Shown: piece by piece, positions 39,640 to 41,361 of the stretch
How positions within the stretch are numbered: the first letter of the stretch is position 1
Layout: each line of letters begins with the position of its first letter
DNA from: Anaerolineae bacterium
GTDB lineage: Bacteria; Chloroflexota; Anaerolineae; 4572-78; J111
Length of the DNA stretch: 41,361 nt
Assembly (NCBI GenBank): GCA_020433785.1
Contig: JAGRCC010000400.1
Location: forward strand, 1,024-42,384
Reading direction: 5' to 3'
Notes under the pieces: generated by a model
Database searches by the model: none
Told to the model about the DNA's origin: nothing
Seen by the model: only the letters and a program-made list of their open reading frames with translations
Made by a program: the position numbers and the translations under genes

Positions 39640-40863
39640 ATGGTTAACTCTGCGGATTTCAACCTTCCTAACTTGATACGCTCCTATCAAAACCCGCACG
39701 GTCTGTATGCTGCTTTACGGTCTCAAGACCCCCTCTATTACGACTCGATGAGCCAATCTTGGTTAGTAACCGGCCATAAAGCCATAATGGAAATTTTAAG
39801 TGACTCCCGGTTTTCATCAGAGTTAAACTTTGGTCAGCCGAACCCAAAACGGGGCGCAAAACCCCCATTTTGGGAAACGTCGGTCAATAAACAGATAATT
39901 TTTGCCGATGGTGACTTTCATCGACAGGTGCAAAACATTATCCTGCATCAATTAGCCCGGATGAAAAAAGATCTTCCAGCGCATGTACACCGGGTAGTGA
40001 CATCGTTGCTTGAAAATATCCGTGACAAGTCTGAATTCGATTTAGTCGATGACTTCGCCGCGCCGCTTTCGCTTTTGGTCATTGCGCACGTATTAGGGCT
40101 TTCCCCGGCTAACCTCGAAACTTTACGGCAACTGTCAGCCTGGTCTGATACGCATGGGGATGTCACCAGCGGCTATTTGCGCGTTGATATTCGGGATATT
40201 GATCGGTTGGGTGATTATTTTCATAAATTACTTGCCCAAAAGAGACAAACTCCGACAACGGATCTGATCAGCGCTTTTCTTAAGCCCCACGACGTCTTTG
40301 CCAACGACGATGAAATAATCGCCAATTGTATGATGGTTTTCGGAGCCGGTCGAGGGACCACCCGAAAGTTAATCGGCAATGGCATTCCGATGCTCATCCC
40401 CCACTGGCAAACGTGGCGCGAAGCGTTTCAGGCAGACCCCACGATCTCTAAACAGTTGACCGAAGAGCTACTGAGAATGGTTACGCCAACCCGCTACCTG
40501 TTTAGACAGGCTACCCAAGATGTCGATCTGTCCGGGCAGTTTCCCGGCAACCATCGCATTCGACGCGGCGACAAAATTATGCTCTTTTTGGAAGCCGCCA
40601 ATCGCGACCCCGATTATTTTCTCCATCCTGATACGCTCGATCCGCAGCGCCAACCAAATCGACATCTCGCCTTTGGCTTTGGTCCCCACCATTGTCCCGG
40701 CGCTAAATTGGCCCGCTTAGAGATTCAAACGGCTTTGGAAATGCTGTTCACCACCTTTGCCAACCTTCAATCAAAGCGGTCAAGCCCGCCAGCTTGGAAT
40801 CCAAATCCAAACATTGGAGGGTACACCGCTTATGGGGTGTGTCCGGTTCGGCACGCGGCATGA
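39640..40863 (+). CDS. Cytochrome P450 (tailoring monooxygenase)
   Basis: A bacterial class I-type soluble P450 of 407 aa, the normal length, with no membrane segment. Seen: the heme loop FGFGPHHCPGAKLAR with Cys352 as thiolate ligand, the K-helix ExxR (Glu276-Arg279 in EELLRMVTP), and the I-helix segment MVFGAGRGTT near 235. The I-helix normally has an acid-Thr pair (E/D-T). Here the acid position is Gly, which may alter oxygen activation. It stands alone on the plus strand, divergent from the NRPS/PKS operon. The likely role is oxidation of the acyl chain or of an amino acid of the lipopeptide, on the carrier or after release. The target is unknown. No ferredoxin or reductase gene is present here. 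AAAGGATAG upstream of the ATG supplies the ribosome binding site. Confidence 0.93.
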   Translation: MVNSADFNLPNLIRSYQNPHGLYAALRSQDPLYYDSMSQSWLVTGHKAIMEILSDSRFSSELNFGQPNPKRGAKPPFWETSVNKQIIFADGDFHRQVQNIILHQLARMKKDLPAHVHRVVTSLLENIRDKSEFDLVDDFAAPLSLLVIAHVLGLSPANLETLRQLSAWSDTHGDVTSGYLRVDIRDIDRLGDYFHKLLAQKRQTPTTDLISAFLKPHDVFANDDEIIANCMMVFGAGRGTTRKLIGNGIPMLIPHWQTWREAFQADPTISKQLTEELLRMVTPTRYLFRQATQDVDLSGQFPGNHRIRRGDKIMLFLEAANRDPDYFLHPDTLDPQRQPNRHLAFGFGPHHCPGAKLARLEIQTALEMLFTTFANLQSKRSSPPAWNPNPNIGGYTAYGVCPVRHAA

Positions 40864-40910
40864 TAACAATTCAAAAAATGATAAGGTTCTGTTGATATTT
40901 CGGGTTTGCA

Positions 40911-41009
40911 TGTCATTTCGACGAGCTTGCGAGGAGAAATCTCTACCAACTTTCGATTGCAACCGGTCGTTGGCGGGGATTTCTCGCGCATTCCTCGCTC
41001 GAAATGACA
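40911..41009. repeat. Imperfect inverted-repeat element (REP/MITE-like)
   Basis: TGTCATTTCGA at 40911-40921 and its exact complement TCGAAATGACA at 40999-41009 bound a 99-nt element. The similarity of the arms continues inward for about 34 nt on each side (a shared GAGAAATC block). Palindromes of this TGTCATTTCGA type recur in many bacterial genomes. It lies 47 nt after the P450 stop and could form a long hairpin ending that transcript. It has no coding capacity. Confidence 0.75.
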
Positions 41010-41046
41010 TCACCCCTCATCGTTTAGGCAAATGTGAACACAACCG

Positions 41047-41361
41047 AAATCATCGTTCTCCGCTACAAATACCTCTTTTCGGCGGCAAAAATACATTTCT
41101 CGCCGGCGAAATACCCCTCCCGGCAAAAATTCATCGTACTTCGCTAGCGAGATACCCTTTCCAGCAAAAATTTAGTGGTATCCGCTAGCGAGATGCCCTT
41201 TCCGGTAAAAATTTAGTGGTCTCCGCTAGCGAGATGTCCCTTCTGGCAAAAATTCATCGTACTCCGCTAGCGAAATGTCCCTTCTGGCAAAAATTCATCG
41301 TACTCCGCTAGCGAAATGTCCTTTCTGGCAAATCGATCATCGTACTCCGCTAGCGAGATGT
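41047..41361. repeat. 41-bp tandem repeat array, about eight units, cut by the window end
   Basis: Units start at 41047, 41088 (38 nt), 41126, 41167, 41208, 41249, 41290 and 41331 (31 nt, truncated). The core of units 3-8 is CGCTAGCGAGATG or CGCTAGCGAAATG, containing the palindrome CGCTAGCG. It is followed by TCCCTTCTGGCAAAAATT and a CATCGTACTC or TAGTGGTCTC part. Units 5-7 are nearly identical and units 1-2 are diverged, so the array decays toward the P450. There are no unique spacers, hence this is not CRISPR. Confidence 0.88.

Larger units (their letters stand above)
40864..41361. other. Non-coding right flank
   Basis: No gene is supported after the P450 stop. The stretch consists of a short AT-rich spacer, the inverted-repeat element and the 41-bp tandem array. 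Confidence 0.7.

Noticed and set aside
40757..41188. Plus-strand frame of 143 residues at the right end
   Set aside because: It begins inside the P450 heme-to-C-terminus region in another frame and runs through the inverted-repeat element and tandem array, so it is not a gene.
41047..41361. Repeat array as CRISPR
   Set aside because: The whole 41-bp unit is repeated and there are no unique spacers. No cas gene is present.

Overview
The window is one large biosynthetic gene cluster for a lipopeptide made by a hybrid polyketide synthase (PKS) and nonribosomal peptide synthetase (NRPS). Five minus-strand genes, reading from about 39.5 kb down to 0.27 kb, form a tight operon: two junctions overlap by a few bases and the others are 15 and 74 nt apart. 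A single cytochrome P450 gene runs the other way on the plus strand from the same 149-nt intergenic region. The organism cannot be named from sequence alone. Giant collinear NRPS genes led by a fatty acyl-AMP ligase (FAAL), heptanucleotide GGRGAYT tandem repeats, and dispersed TGTCATTTCGA palindromes suggest a filamentous cyanobacterium or a member of the Chloroflexota. From memory the palindrome leans toward Chloroflexota, but this is weak.

The assembly line in order of transcription is as follows. Gene 1 (4209 aa): FAAL-ACP-KS-AT-cMT-KR-ACP-C-A-PCP-C. Gene 2 (4081 aa): degenerate C-A(Asn-like)-PCP-C-A(Asn-like, with an inserted PP-loop ATPase)-PCP-E-C-A-PCP. Gene 3 (2080 aa): TubC-type docking domain-C-CmodAA-A(Thr)-PCP-E. 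Gene 4 (2418 aa from the preferred start): C-A-PCP-C-A-PCP-TE. Gene 5 (254 aa): type II thioesterase. The inferred product is a fatty acid extended once to a 2-methyl-3-hydroxyacyl chain and joined to seven residues: X1, Asn, D-Asn (possibly modified), X4 (perhaps a beta-amino acid), Thr/dehydrobutyrine, X6, X7. The gene 4 TE releases it, probably as a macrocycle. The P450 may add a hydroxyl.

The outstanding feature lies in gene 2. Its second adenylation domain, with an asparagine-type pocket (DLTKIGEVGK), is interrupted between core motifs A8 and A9 by about 340 residues. This insert has a CxxC/CxxC zinc-ribbon-like head, an ATP-pyrophosphatase P-loop (LSGGKDSS), and three further cysteines (CxxC plus a distant Cys) spaced much like the Fe-S ligands of tRNA thiolases of the TtcA/TtuA type. 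I know A8-A9 insertions as methyltransferases, oxidases or reductases, not as PP-loop enzymes. An embedded amide-activating domain (amide to amidine or thioamide, or Asp to Asn) is the best candidate here for a new NRPS tailoring chemistry.

Other points of interest are a tandem C/degenerate-C pair across the gene 1/gene 2 junction, a C domain with its catalytic His changed to Gln, a tandem C-CmodAA pair before the Thr domain, an E-type carrier motif with no E domain, and a 9-copy heptanucleotide repeat inside the AT coding sequence. The right end holds an inverted-repeat element and a 41-bp tandem array that runs off the window. The left 272 bases hold no gene but carry a rho-independent-type hairpin. 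The window shows no transporter, regulator, phosphopantetheinyl transferase or glutaminase.
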